A stretch of 64,000 bases of DNA from Botryotinia globosa (GCA_014898425.1 RCSZ01000001.1:1-64000), one strand, 5' to 3'; positions 12,101 through 24,700 are shown, counted from the first letter of the stretch. Translations and numbers: made by a program. Notes: generated by a model from the sequence alone, not told the origin.

Positions 12101-12700
12101 ACCCCTCGGTAACGCCGCATGATGGCCATCTTTCGCTCCTTGACTCTGTTGGTGATCATGAAGTTGTCCAGGCACTGGTACTGTGCCTCCTAACATCGAC
12201 CCCGAAGCAAATCCTAACGATAGACTTTTTTCGTCCCGACCTAGCAGAATTTCGTAATTAACGCTGGCAGAGTTGGAAAAGACAACCTGCGATGTGACTT
12301 CAATGATCCAGGTAACACTTTTCACATCTGAATCATCTCTGCCGGGCGATCTTCCATCTCGATTTGCGCTTCCGGCTGTTTTGCGCACATCTTCTGGAAC
12401 AACAAGTTCCGTCGAGAACGACCCTCCGGCTTTGAGATTTGGCTCGAATTCGGGTACACCATCCCGTCTAGGATTTTCAAACTTGACATTCGGATTGAAG
12501 GTAGAAGGATATGCTGCTGCGTAAAGGGTATAAGGACCGTGAACGAAGGCTGCTCGGAGTGCTATGGCCGAAGTATTCTTGATCTTCAAATGCAGTCTTG
12601 CCGGGGAAGGCAGGATCCTATCGTGTGCCGGCGTATATGTAACATTATAGCGAACTATTTCTCCTATCTTCACACTTCCAGCTTGGTATAAAAGTAACAT
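9146..12700 (-). CDS. DUF676 lipase-like serine hydrolase, ROG1 type
   Basis: A single uninterrupted frame of 1184 residues. Residues 1-200 form the N-terminal beta-rich region typical of fungal Rog1-like proteins. The alpha/beta-hydrolase core opens with VVLTHGLHSN at about 275 and carries the nucleophile elbow AHSLGG with Ser453. A candidate acid is Asp584 in NDGIVPLR, and a His-containing segment near 945-955 (THFSDDA) may complete the triad. Between core and C-terminus lie long Ser/Pro/Glu-rich linkers, and an acidic insert (EETDDESDDEEE) interrupts the core near 375. Yeast relatives (Rog1, YDL109C, YDR444W) are putative membrane-associated lipases; Rog1 acts on monoacylglycerol. At nearly twice the size of yeast Rog1, this is the long filamentous-fungal form. 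Function is inferred from family. Confidence 0.87.
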   Translation of the reverse strand: MLLLYQAGSVKIGEIVRYNVTYTPAHDRILPSPARLHLKIKNTSAIALRAAFVHGPYTLYAAAYPSTFNPNVKFENPRRDGVPEFEPNLKAGGSFSTELVVPEDVRKTAGSANRDGRSPGRDDSDVKSVTWIIEVTSQVVFSNSASVNYEILLGRDEKSLSLGFASGSMLGGTVPVPGQLHDHQQSQGAKDGHHAALPRGIYSRALRVKVDDTASLWNTPKMDGRDEAAEEQRSKGKENDAPVEDTTGEGHIKEKPRKKRSKNVHLVVLTHGLHSNLGADMLFLKESIDATAKQAKVDAKARKAKKKQEEKQRKAAEQAENQNAQADGIPNGEANTEGRPEEQAEETDDESDDEEEVIVRGFSGNAVRTERGIKYLGKRLAKYVLTMTYPDQPFRPTLKKSATEALSHALKPDSSKLTDDSGKPAHENSSIIKAPQDVDLPYHFTSISFIAHSLGGLVQTYAVAYIQKHSPQFFDIIKPINFIALASPFLGLSNENPLYVKFALDFGLVGRTGQDLGLTWRAPTIARSGWGALVGNIGESAHKRLDGESAPEAKPLLRILPTGPAHTVLKKFRHRTVYSNVVNDGIVPLRTSCLLFLDWQSLGRVEKARRENGLVGTMAEWSWAELTGANSGSPAKKQAPWPEEEVSDIDDIGGSASSNALQRLETEVPQPPENVMDDDKRSVKNAEMPGHSTISSIEGRNSNEVGNPTSTSFTSNNSGPLASLFGFFRSNPSPKSHAHQPKHSKIYKRSQTIKLTNDSGSSSLSSLPSPAPEGHPKASTGDTEVQDPDHLSAPPKTTFFESAGDLLKPPLPSTEFLINPASRARTIFHDRVYHPSDIPPPPLKKRSTMLRRRNSSVSEPTPPTPASHTDSQLSALDYDDPKNTNPPRPLNTVVDTSAMKVEEKIARAYHRDLSWRKVLVSLEPDAHNNMIVRRMFANAYGWPVVKHLCDTHFSDDAIARRKDEDSGGRERAKGAEEAPGSEGQEVESSMDTIDAEKKLEDRERTTRHDRTNSEAREARDSVPALATSTSSMGPPTAPSRIGSWSRNKQDGYESTGWSDRDWVDSADDSEEDENKPAASGWNWTEKIVGKGSNAYRSHSTSPKEKGTDKKEIAKFLGKETLVASPEPIEAADKELGRAGVSSEDSTLPVLDKDLAGMGIGLDGTSAGGSQVITKDDLMPAAKEN

Positions 12701-13151
12701 CTTATTGATATATGGCGGGTTGACAGCGTGTCAAGACACCACATTAGAAAGTGTGGAGGGGAGGCAGAATGGGAGAATGGGAGTGCAAAGAATGTAAATG
12801 AGAACTGGTGTTATTGTACTGCTAAACACATTTTGAGATGGATGAAAAGTAGAAATATAGGAGTATCTTTTGTGAATAGGAATATATCAGTAAATACTGG
12901 TACAATAATAATAAATAGGCATTAAGTTGTTAATTAAAAAAAGGAGAAAGGGTTCATTCCCCTTCAAGCAAAGAAATCTTGGTGCACGACCTCACATGCA
13001 CATATTCAATGATTGACCTTATCGTTATCAAATTACTGGCAACTACCTACCTACCTCCAGCTACCACCAATACCTAGTACCGACTGAACAATGACGATTT
13101 TGTGGCGCACTTATTATGTATTAACCCTATAAATCCGTAATCCGTAATCCG

Positions 13152-13194
<43 letters not shown>

Positions 13195-14206
13195 CCATAA
13201 ATTACACGTCGAAGTTGAATCTTTCTAAATTGGAAGAAATCAATAATATACAAACGCATATATTTATATATTTTATATGTTCAAATTCCTGAATAATATA
13301 TATGTATGTGTATATATATATATACGTCTTGAAGTCATTGATTTAAATATTCAATGTTTACTGGGTACTTGTGAATATACAAAGATATCTACAATACCGA
13401 CATATATCTTGTCGGAATAACCAGTGTCTCGATCACAATGCCAGCGACGGGATGAAATAACGAACATGGCCGCCACCATTCTATGACGCCAGCTGCAAAT
13501 GGCTTTTTCATGGCTCTCCAATCGTACCGGCATTCATTCTTGACTTCGAGATTCCTCCATGATCTCAACGACGTTCCCAAGGTCAACTCGCAAGGAGAAC
13601 AATGTGTTTGAGGTCAGCCAGGCCAGTCAGTGTAACACAGTCAAAGAACTCCAGGTGAGGAGGCACCATGGTATTTGAATTGCTCGTCCTGAAAATCGAT
13701 TAGAGGTCCACCAGTTTTCAAGACAACATCTAGATCGAAGAAATCAACACTTTCAATTTGCTCCGCTGCTTATTCGAAACATTCTTCAATGTGTTTGATG
13801 TTTCCAAATAGGTGATGATCTGAGCCCTTCCCTGAGATCACTTCTCCATCACTGATCCCCAAATTATTCTCATCGTTTCTTTGAATCAAATGTATCCTCA
13901 CGAGTTAACCTGTCCCAGCGGACGAGGATCCAATTCTAAAAGCCATTTGCCAAATTTGTCTTTGGAGTTTGAGAGGTTTTGATTTCCTTTGTTCACCAGG
14001 CCCGTACATCCTTAAGCACGGCAATTGGGTTTTGTGATACAATAAGCAGATACATACTCATGATTCTGTATCCATGAGTAGGAAAACTTCTAGATTTAAT
14101 CATGTATCTTGTATCAAGTGGTCATCATTTTTCCTAATTGCAATGCTAGGCTTCCTAATAAAGAGCGGTCGTCCCTGACAATGGCCTTTCACCCCTCTGG
14201 AATCCT
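12701..14206. other. Intergenic with simple repeats
   Basis: 1.5 kb upstream of the DUF676 gene and downstream of the DJ-1 gene. It contains a 7-bp tandem array (13132-13196) and a (TA)n-rich stretch near 13260-13325. No coding region is supported. Confidence 0.5.
13132..13196. repeat. 7-bp tandem repeat array
   Basis: About nine consecutive 7-bp units. The first units read AATCCGT and the later ones AATCCAT, so the array consists of two blocks that differ by one G/A. It is a minisatellite-like simple repeat in a non-coding spacer. Confidence 0.85.
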
Positions 14207-15000
14207 TTAAGCTTCCACGACGTGGTGGTGTTGCTGAGGAAGAACTCGATCACCTCTCACATCCCTGGGTTCATAATCCAAAACCTCAAATGCAAAGTTC
14301 GCCAGATCCATCCCAACCCGGCTCATTACCCAACTAGCCATCATATCCATCCCAGCACAAGCACCGCCAGCCGTCCAGATATTACCATCAATAATCCATT
14401 GAGCATCGATTGTCCAGTTTACATATGGGAAATACTTCTTAGCGTGTTCAATGACAGTGTGATTCACCGTTGCTTTCTTTCCATCCAATATTCCAGTCTG
14501 AGCAACGGTTACCGCACCAGTACATGTAGTGAAAAGGCCCTTGCCTGCTTCAACATGGGCACGGATAAAGCTTTTGAAAGATTCAGGGAGTTGGTAAGTT
14601 GGTATTGGACCACCAACGAGGAGGTAATCAAGTGGTGGACAATCGTTGATGGTGGTTGTTGGTACCACTTTGAATCCGGCAGTGAGCTCAACTGGTTCCT
14701 ATTATTGATCTTAGATTATGCTCTGAATCTTTAGCTCTGAGTATCTTACCAAGGTTTCATTGATATGAAAGAAATTGATGTCAATTGCGTGAGGTAGCAA
14801 GCGATCGATTTCCGGAGCCTCGGGAGATTGGCAAGCTTCCATCATTGATTTTGACTATTTATAACATTAATTTTTAAACCAGCAATCTAGAACTTTTTCA
14901 ATTTGATTTCACTTACACATGAGCTTAGAACATCCAGAGGCATAGCAACGTCGATTGTTTGATAGGGTATCATGAGAACGCCAAAATTGATTGGAGCCAT
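14207..15000 (-). CDS. DJ-1/PfpI family (class I glutamine amidotransferase-like) protein
   Basis: Three exons (15000-14917, 14854-14750, 14698-14207) give 226 residues, with both introns at codon boundaries. It begins with the family's first beta strand (NFGVLMIPYQTIDVA), has the VGGP loop near 91-94, and the nucleophile elbow FTTCTGA with Cys122. Relatives include isonitrile hydratase-like and ThiJ-like cytosolic proteins involved in stress or small-molecule detoxification. Which reaction this one performs cannot be decided. Length is normal for the family and no signal peptide is visible. It is the last intact gene before the transposon block, 0.77 kb from the TIR element, and shows no sign of C-to-T decay. 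Confidence 0.87.
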
Positions 15001-15770
15001 GATGAAGATAGTTCCTCAGGCGGAAGATTTTTGTTCAAGAAGTGGAATAAAGTTTTGGTGATAAAACAATGATGAAGAGAACTTGATTGATATGTTTGTT
15101 CTTTTGAATAATGCAATTGAGAGGATTAAGCTCCAATTAAGTAGTGGGTTGCAATGTTGTAACCCGGATATCCCTCATTGCTCTCGGATGTACAACAGGA
15201 TATAGCCACAGTAGTCAACGCGTTTCCGGCACGAACAATTCAGTGCATTTCAACATCTAAATTTCTTAAGTTCTCCGCGGAAGTAAAGTTCTACTCATTG
15301 CTGAACGAGTTTTGGAGAAATATCCGCGGATACTCTGTTGATCAGGTCCTTTGATTCTCATTCGATCTCCTTCGTGCGTCCTCTATATCCTTTCGGATGC
15401 TTGGCTATGAAGATGTAGCAACCCATTATCATCTGATGAGAGTATTCAGCATATCTGATGATTATGAACGCATGAGTTGATATGTGTATTTCATCAGTTT
15501 TCCGATCAGCTGCATTGTCTTTTTGTCTATTATCAAGGTATGGTTTTTCTTCCGTCACTCACTACAATCTCATCACAATCTCCTCTTTAAACGGGATATT
15601 CATGAAGCTGCTTGATATTTTGCAGATATTGCTGAGTTTTAGACATGTCGTAAGGTTTTTGCGGTACATCCAAAATCTTATGATACGAGTAGAGATCATC
15701 GGGCCAGCCCCCTGAACACAGGATACGTCTATAACTTCTTGAATTATACCCCATCTATTGTGCGGCTCGA
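15001..15770. other. Intergenic, upstream of the DJ-1 gene
   Basis: 0.77 kb of normal base composition between the DJ-1 start and the TIR element. An overlapping pair of 66-77 codon frames has no motif. It should carry the DJ-1 promoter. The composition switches abruptly to AT-only just inside the TIR at about 15818. Confidence 0.5.
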
Positions 15771-15772
15771 TA

Positions 15773-15817
15773 ACCGATATCCCTACATCTTGCACATCCC
15801 TGTATCTTGCACATTTT
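15773..15817 (+). repeat. Left terminal inverted repeat
   Basis: 45 bp starting ACCGATATCCC. It matches the reverse complement of 17152-17196 with two mismatches. GC content is normal although the adjoining interior is nearly all A/T. Confidence 0.92.
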
Positions 15818-17151
15818 GACTTATTAAATCAAAAATCAATTTTAAATTCAAGTATCATTATAATAGTTTTAAAATTAAACTAATAAGACTTTATATTTAT
15901 TTAAAAAAAATGTTAAAAATTTAAAAGATTTGAAATTATAAATTAAATATTATTTGATTTTTAATAATATTATTCTAAGATATTAATAATATAATAAAAA
16001 CTATATATTAAAATAAATTATATAATTAAAAATAGTTTTTTATATTCTTTTTTATTATTATTATTAATTGGAAATTTAAAATTTCAAAAAATATAAATAA
16101 TCAAGTTTTATATAAAACTTTAAATTTTATATAACTTTAAGAAAACAAAAAATGATTTCAAAATAATTGTTTTTAAAATATTATAATATATTTATTTGTA
16201 ATTTTTTCAAAAAAATTGAATATTTAAATTTAATTTATAAAGTTATATTTTTATATATTAAAAAATATATAATATAATAATAATAAATAATATCAAAATA
16301 AAATATTATTTAGAAATTTTAATAATTATATTATATAAAAAATATATAAAAGAAAATAATAATAATTAAAATAAATTATTTTAATATTTCAATTAAAAAG
16401 TTTATTATATATCTTTTTTTTAATTAGAAATATTATATTTTCTTTTTTAAAAGAATTTTATTTATCAAAAAGTCTTCAAATTATATAATATTTCTAAGGA
16501 TTTTGAAATTTAAATTCAATTTTAATTTAATTTTATAATATTAATTATTATTTATTAATTTCAAAATTTAAATTATATTCAAAATTTCTTTTCAAAATAT
16601 ATTTCAATAAAAATTCTTTATTATTAATTATATAATTCTAATATTTAAATATGAATATTTTTTAATAATTAATTATATATATAAATATATAATAAAATAT
16701 AGTTTTTTATTATTTCAATATTAATATTAATATATAAATAATATATTATAATTAATTCCTTTTCAAAATAATATAAACATTTAATTTATTAAAGATTTTT
16801 ATTAAAAATAAAACTAATTATTAGAAATCTTATTATATATTGATATAATTTCGAATTTTTAATATTAAATATAACTTTTTTTGATTCTTTATATTAAAAT
16901 ATTTTCAAATTTATATAAAAACATTCTAAAAACAAATTTTTATTATTTTTATTATTAAATAAATTAATATATAATATTCTTATCTCAATAAACTCAATAT
17001 TAAAATTTCTATTTTATTAATAATTATAATTTCAATTTTATTTTTTTATATAAAAGAAATAATATTACAATAATTATATTATAATTTTCAATAGAATATA
17101 ATAATTAGTTGATTATATATTATTTTTGAAATGTTATTTTTAGAAGAAATA

Positions 17152-17196
17152 AAAGTGTGCAAGATACAGGGTTGTGCAAGATGTAGGGATATCGGT
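17152..17196 (-). repeat. Right terminal inverted repeat
   Basis: Partner of 15773-15817. It ends GGGATATCGGT and is followed by the TA target duplication. Confidence 0.92.
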
Positions 17197-17254
17197 TAAG
17201 TCACTTTCAATAAAATATAGTTTCTTTATTAGGAGATAGAAATCGAGATGATAC

Positions 17255-17424
17255 TATTAGTATCAACTTGATTGATATAAGTGTAAATATTTAGTTCTAT
17301 ATAATTATATTCGTTTTTGATTATTATTATCTATAAAAAATTAGGTATTAAATATATAAAAAAGTGCTAATATGATATTAGTTAATACAATATCCTCTTT
17401 GATTATATAATCGATATTTTAATA
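17255..17424 (-). repeat. Copia 3' LTR (left copy)
   Basis: 170 bp, aligning without gaps at both ends to 33698-33867. Its differences are mostly G-to-A and C-to-T: CGATGTCCCGACA in the right copy is CGATATTTTAATA here. It is preceded by GATAC. Confidence 0.92.
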
Positions 17425-17639
17425 TTAATAATTTTTTAAAAATAAATATAATTATATATTCTAATCTATAATCTATTTTAAATATAATATTCTTTTAACC
17501 CTATTTAACTCTTATATTACTACTCTCTTTCTATTTAATATATTATTTTAATAATTATTTTATTAATATTAATTAAATCTTTTAATACTTAATATATATT
17601 ATTTTTAATTATAGTATTTATAGAATTCGATTTTTTATC

Positions 17640-17814
17640 AATTTATTTAATCTCTATAATCTTCTTATTCTTATAATATTATTTTAAAACTATAATATCA
17701 ATTAGAAATCGTTTTTCATATTTATATCAAGTTTAATTAATAAATTATATAATGATTTTGAATTTATATAGAATATAAATAATATTAGTTTTTTAGACTT
17801 GAGAATAATATTGA
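17640..17814 (-). pseudogene. Copia RNase H remnant, C-terminal part
   Basis: The minus-strand translation, through several stops, continues the copia RNase H that is broken off at 28534. Segments such as LFIFYINSKSLYNLLIKLD fit the part of copia RNase H that follows the alanine-rich helix. The gypsy element with its TAATA duplication separates the two parts. It is degraded and non-coding today. Confidence 0.7.
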
Positions 17815-17819
17815 TAATA

Positions 17820-18055
17820 TGAGCGAATCTTTATACTGGTCACGTAATCCATTTCTATAGCTAGTATTTATAGCCCTTTTCCTTATAATTTAGAAAAAGT
17901 AATCAATTCCCACCCACCAAACTTTTAATACATTTTATAAAATGTTATATAAAGCCTTCCTTTTCTTTTCTTTATTTGAGGTGATATATTATAATGACTT
18001 TTTTATAATATATATAAAGAACTATTTTATGATTTTATTATCTTTTATTCTTTTA
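17820..18055 (+). repeat. Gypsy 5' LTR
   Basis: 236 bp beginning TGAGCGAATC. It pairs with 28293-28528. Its first half keeps C but has lost G on the plus strand (GGTCACGTAATCC retained); its second half is heavily converted. Confidence 0.92.
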
Positions 18056-20900
18056 TATTGATAATTTATATAAAGAAAAATATTGAAAGATCAAAAAGCT
18101 GTATACAAACCTAAACTTTTGAATTGTTTTAAAAAGTAGAAAGTTATTAATTTGAAAAAGTTGATAAAAAACAAAGAAATAAGAAATTATTTAGTATTAC
18201 AATAAAATCAAAGTAATAATAATTCAATAATAAAAGAAAAAGGGGGAAAAACAAATATTCTATTCTCAAAATCGATTTATAACCTTATACAAATCTAAAT
18301 TAGAAGTGAGATTATTTTTGATTAAATTATTCTTACTTTTTTTGAAAGATTATAAAAATAAATCGTAAGAGTTTTGTTATTTATAGAATTTATAGGAATC
18401 TAAATAAAGATTTGATTTTAAGAAAAAAAGTTTTTTTTTATAAAATAGATTTAAAATTCATTAATTAATATTTACCTTTATATTTAAGACTTAATAAATA
18501 TTAAGTTTATTTAGAATTTTCAAAATTATTTTGATTATATTTATATTTAGATAAGATTTAATTAATCTAAGAAATTCAAAAACAATTTATATTAAGATTA
18601 AAAGTATTATATTATTTAATCTAATTGAAAGGATTATTTATAAAGATAGTTTTTTTATTTCTAAAAACAAATTTCCAAATATATTTCTAAAAGAAATTTG
18701 AGATTCAAATTTTTTAGAATAAATTGTTAATTTATATTTTTGAATTTTTGCAAATAAGCTTATAGTTATACAAATTTGAAAAAAAAAAAAATTTTATTAA
18801 AATTTAACAAAATTATCAAAAAAAGAATAAATAGAATAATAATTAAATCTTTATTTATATTACACCAAAAACCCTTTAAATCTTTATATAATTATTTAAT
18901 TACTACAATTATTTATCAATAAAAACAAAATTATTTAATATAATAATAAAATTTATATTATATCAATCTTCAATTTCAATAATAAATTCAAAATCCAGAA
19001 TAATTATTTAATTACAGATTTGAAATCTTTAAACTTATTAATTAGTTTTGATATTTTTAATATAAACAATCTCAAAAAGAATATTTTCAAATCAAATATC
19101 CCTTTTTTATTCAATCGAAAAACAAATAAAAGTAAAAAACCTAATAAAAACTTCAATCCAAAACTTTTGAAAAGAAATCTCAATATCTAACAACTCATTA
19201 TTTTCCTAAAATATTTTTCAAGAATTCTTATATCTCTAATATTATCTTCTGAAATTATCGATATATTATAATTCAAAGATTCCAATACTACCGAATAATA
19301 TAAAAGTATAAAACAATTTTAACAAAACTATTATATTCCGAATAAAGATTTCTGAATACGAATTCTTTTACAAATAGATTGTATATTTCAAAAGAAAATT
19401 AAAATTATAAAAAAATAGCAATTTAAAGAATAAAATTAGAAAAAACATTTCAAATCTATTTTCCTCAAAAAGTACCTCAATAATAATATTCTTTAGAAAA
19501 TATACTTTTATAAATATTTATAAAAATTTACTAAAAAATATAAATAGAAAAAAGATATTAAATATAATAATCTTGATTATTTTATTAAATAATATAATCA
19601 AATTATACAACAATTAATTAAAAATAAAGTTTCGATAAAAAGTGAAATTACTAAATTATTCTTTAAAAATATATTTTTTAAAACCTTTTGAAAATATATT
19701 ATTCAAATCAGATATAATATAAAACAATCAAATATAATAGATTAAAATAAAGTATTCAACTAAATAATTTAATATATTAAAAGCAAATCCTAATATATTC
19801 TTTTCAATATAAATAATAATAAGAATTCTAATTTCAATAAATTATTAGAATCTGTTATTCCGTTTATAAAAATTCAGAATAAAATAAAAATCCTAATAAT
19901 TCAAAAAAATAATAAAATAAAGAAAATAACAAAAACTTTTAAGAATTTTATATTTATTATAAAAAAACAAATATAATCAAATTTCAAGCCTAAAGAAAAA
20001 ATTAAAATCTATTAAATTCTTTTCAATTCAAAAATAATAAAAATGTTTTAAATCTCAATTTGTAAATCTATATAAATTACAATATCTATTATTATCAATA
20101 TTATTATTAATTTAAAAATAATAAAAACTATATATACAATTTACAAAAGAATATATTATAATTATAATAACAAATAATCTAATAATAAAGATTATATTTT
20201 AAAAAAAGATTATTTGATTTTTAAAAAGTATTTTAATAAAAGATTTATATATTATAATAAATTAGAATAGTTAATATAAAAACTAATAAATAGTTTAGAT
20301 AATTTTATTTCAGTTATATATGATAATAGAATTGATTTTAATTTAATAAAAATGATTAGATTACAAATTCTTCAAAACAATTGATTAAAATCCTCTAAAA
20401 ATAAGAAAATATTATACTTTATTAATATTAAAAAAGAATTTATTAATATTATACCAAAAGAGAAAATATATACTATTTAAAAATATATTAATATTATAAA
20501 AGAAATATAAAAAAAACATGGAAAACCATTTTATAATAATTTGAATAAAATAATTAAATTATATCTAAATGTTTTTATAAAACCTATACTTTTATTTACA
20601 AATAAAATCCTTAAATTTAATTAATAATTTATAATCGAGATATTCTTTTAAGAATCTATATAAATTGAATTAATAAAAATCTATATTTATAATCCTGAGA
20701 ATCCTATAATAAAAGTTGTAATTGAAAAAATGCTAAATAAAATCAAAAAGTTTAGAAAACAAATAATTTTTTAAATAATAAACAATAACTATAAAATAAT
20801 AGAAAAAATCGATTGAAATATTTTATTGATTATAATCCCTATTACCATAGATTTTATTATCAAAAAATACCCCAATATATAAAAAAAGTAAATTATAAAA
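18056..20900 (+). pseudogene. Gypsy leader and gag-like region, degraded
   Basis: A stretch of A/T-saturated DNA between the 5' LTR and the pol relics, where gag belongs. A Tyr/Asn/Lys-rich patch near 20140-20250 could be a decayed zinc knuckle whose Cys codons became Tyr, but this is weak. No usable frame remains. Confidence 0.4.
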
Positions 20901-21799
20901 ATAAATAATCTAACAAAACCATTAATTTTTAATAATTATATAATAAGCTTGATTAACAAATTTCTTATTTTATTCAAATTTTTAAAACAAATTGAAACTA
21001 TAAAAACTTTCTATTCGAATATAATTTATAATTCTATTTATATTTCTATAAAAAATAATAGGGAAGATCTTTTTTATATCAGAATATCTTTTAACAATCA
21101 AAATTCTATTAAAGCAATTCCAAATTCTAATTCAATCATCAACTTAATTAATACCAATCTAACCATAAAATTCAATTTATTAATCAATTTAATTTAGATT
21201 ATTATTATTAAAATTAGTTTTTTCGAAATTAATATTAAAGATTTTTATAAAAATATATATATATCCTTTAAAAAAATATCAAATATTATTAATTTATTTA
21301 TAATAAAAAATATATATAATAATTTATTACTTGAAATATTATAATTTATTATAAATAAAATTATATTTGTATATAAAAATAAATTGTAATATATTATAAT
21401 AATAGATAATAATTGAAAGAATTAAGTAAGTATTTGATACACTAAATAAAAAATGATTATACCCTTTTAAATCTTAAATCTAGGAAATTAGAGTCTGATA
21501 TATTTAGAGAATAATATATTGGGATAAATTTATATTTTTTATTAGAAAATAACTTTATCAAATTCTAGCAAAATTATCTTTTATCTTATATAAATATTTT
21601 ATATAAGAATAAGGCAAATAAAATACTTTTTTTAAATTAATCTAAAAATCTTATAAATAAAGAATCAGAAGGGAAAAATAATTAACTAAAGAGATACAAG
21701 AAAAGAAACTCTTATTTATAATCTTTAGGAGAATAAAAAAATTATCTAATTCTACAATTCAACAAAAAACCTAAAGATTATCATTTAACTACAAATAAA

Positions 21800-24700
21800 T
21801 ATAAAGAAATAGATTTTGAAAAAATACTTTTTATTTACAAATAAGAATTATTATTTACCTATTTACTAAATCAAAAAGAAATATTTGCTTTTAATTAAAT
21901 ATATACTAAACAAATACAAAAAGAAATAGTTTTTTTATAGAAAATACAAACTATTTTATATAAAATTTAATAAATATTTGGATTTCTTATTTCAAAAGTT
22001 TTAATTGAAATTATATTCAAAATACTCTAAAAAAAAAATAGATTAAGGAATTTTTGAATATGTAGATAATTTTTATAAAAATCTATAATTCTTAATAAAG
22101 AAAAAAACTTTTAATATTTACAAATTTATAAATGTAATTATTGAATTTAACAAATATTCAATTAGAGATGTAAATCTATTTTCAAATATTAATACCTTTA
22201 TGGAAAACTTTATAGAATATTGAATTGCTTTTTTAATCGATTTTTTTTCAGGTTATAATTAGATTCCTTTAACTATAAAGAATTATAATATAATTATCTT
22301 TTAAATATTATTTGAATTATTATATTATATAATATTATTACAAGATGCTATTAATTCTGTTATTCAATTCTATAGAATTATTATAAAAATTCTGAGCGAT
22401 TTAATTCCTAAAATAATTATACTATTTTTAAACAATATAGAAATAAAGAAATTTAAAACTGACTTCAATAATAAGAAAACTATATCTAAAGTATAGAAAT
22501 TTATTTTTGTATATATTCAAGAAATTAATAAAATCTTAAAATATATAAAAAGGACAAAATATTCAATTAAAACGAAATCTAAATAATACTTTAACAATAT
22601 AGAAATTGTAGGGTATATTATAGAATCTAAAAAACAAACTTTATAATAATCAAAAATCACTTGGATTATAGATTGACCTAAATCCAGAAATACTATAAAG
22701 ATTTATATATTTTTAGATATATATATGTATTACCGCATTTAAATTAAACAATTTGTTTAAAAAGCCGAATTATTATATTATCTATTAAAAAAAACTAGGA
22801 ATTTGTATAAATAAAAGAATAGAAAAACACTATGAATTTATTAAAAACTAAATTAATTAAACCTTTTACTTTAATATTATTAAATTATAAAAACATTTTA
22901 ATAATTAAAATAATTATTTTAAATGTAAATACTAATTTCAATAATTGGGGTATAATATTAAATTAAAAATTTAATAATAAATATATAATAGTTAGATTTG
23001 AAAATGGATTATAAAACAATATGAAAAAGAATTACAATATGATAAAAAAAGAATATAGAGGAATATTCAAAGCTTTTTGGAAATATAGATATAATTTATA
23101 TAAAATATATTTCATTTTTAAAACTAATATTAAGATTCTTATTACTCAATTAAATAGAATAATAATAAATCTCTTAGAAGCTTTAGTAATAAAATGGATT
23201 ACATAAATTAAACTTTTTGATTTTGAAATTCGATATATAAAAGGAATAATATATATTATAATAAATAAACTTTTTTATAGATTAAATATTCTTATAAAAT
23301 TTTAATAAGAAAAAGCTTAAAAAGATAATATTAATAAATAGATTATTAATAAATTTAATAATATTCAAGATATTCTTATTTTATATAATTTTATTAAATT
23401 TGAATAAAGTTATATATTGAATCTAATATATAATAAAAAAAATTAAAAAATAACTAAATATCTAATTTTATTATAAAAATCTAAAAATATAATAAAAAAA
23501 ATCTTTAGAAATTTCAAAAAAAAAGCTCTTGGATTCTATATTTATAATAATTATCTTTTTAAGATTAATACAAAATATTTACTTTCTAAAAAGATAATTA
23601 ATAATAAAATAAAACAAATTGCTTTTATCAATAATCTATATAAAGTTTATAATTATAAAAAAATGAAAAGCATTTTCAATAAGATATTATGATTATATTA
23701 TTGAATAGGAATATACAATATTATCAAGAAATTTATTAATTTCTATCCAAATTATTAATTATAATAATCAAACCTTCAAAAAAAACCTTTATATTTAATA
23801 TAAATAAATATATATTAATAAAAATATAAATTAGATATTATATATATACTTTTGGATAATAATTATAAATATTTAATATTCCTTAGAAATAATCTATTAG
23901 GATAAATAAAAAGAAAAGCTCTTTAAAATATAATTTTACAAATAATAGTTATTTTTATATAATCTATTATTTATTATTATTCTATTTTCAATAAGGTTTT
24001 AATAGATAATAATTTGGAGAATAAAATATATATAATATATTTCTTAAAAAAATATAATATTTAATAAATACAAATCTTTATATATAACTTTAAAATAAAT
24101 GATTAAATTGAATAAGATTATAGATCTATTATTAATAGATTATTCAAAGTGATAAATAGAAAAGGAGAATAGCTGAGATATTTTAATATAATATTATTTA
24201 TTAATAAAGTTACAATATATCAATCAATTAATTTTATTTCATTTTATATAATTTATAATTGTTATTCGATATTATTTATTGAAATAAGATTTTATATTTA
24301 AAGAATTCTTAATTAGAAATTAATAACAATCTGAGTAGATTTGTTAATATTATATTTTCAATAATTAGAAATGTATAATATTAATATAAAAGAAATTATA
24401 TTTTATAAAAAATATTATTGTTTGGATAAAAAAAAGTATTTTGATAGAAATAATAATGTAATAAATAAAAATATCAATTCAAAAGATATTATATTTTAAT
24501 ACAATTTATAATCAAAAATTAATATATTATATAAAAAAAAGCTTGTATATTAATAATTTAAATTATATCGAATAATAACTATAGATTCTAATAAAAATAT
24601 TTATATTTTAAAAAAAAAAAATAGAATTTCAATTAATAAAATTTATTTAAAATTTCGCTTTAAGAAATTTATAAAAAGGAAAGAGAAATATTTATCAATT
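21800..24700 (+). pseudogene. Gypsy pol remnant (reverse transcriptase, RNase H, integrase)
   Basis: The plus-strand translation across many stops follows the Ty3/gypsy pol order. Reverse transcriptase is recognisable at about 21.85-22.8 kb: a YSIRDVNLFSNINTF segment, then FLIDFFSGYN and IPLTIKN, and the decayed FLNNIEIK catalytic loop where the paired Asp codons have become Asn. RNase H lies at about 22.95-23.28 kb (a short open frame at 23021-23206 contains REYRGIFKAFWKYRYNLY-like text). Integrase lies at about 23.6-24.3 kb (DIIYILLDNNYKYLIF, then INDQIEQDYRSI). The Asp-to-Asn and Gln-to-stop changes are what C-to-T/G-to-A mutation gives. Confidence 0.8.

Larger units (their letters stand above)
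15773..17196. mobile_element. TIR DNA transposon (Tc1/mariner-pogo-like), interior AT-saturated
   Basis: A 1424-bp element bounded by 45-bp terminal inverted repeats (15773-15817 and 17152-17196) and flanked by TA on both sides (15771-15772 and 17197-17198). TA duplication is the hallmark of the Tc1/mariner superfamily. Each TIR contains two near-identical 16-bp words (CCCTACATCTTGCACA and CCCTGTATCTTGCACA), probably transposase-binding sites. The interior is almost pure A/T with no open frame, so any transposase is erased beyond recognition; the element may also be a non-autonomous derivative. It lies 50 bp outside the copia LTR. Confidence 0.85.

Noticed and set aside
9337..12159. Many overlapping frames inside the DUF676 gene
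   Set aside because: All are shadows of the 1184-residue frame in low-complexity regions.
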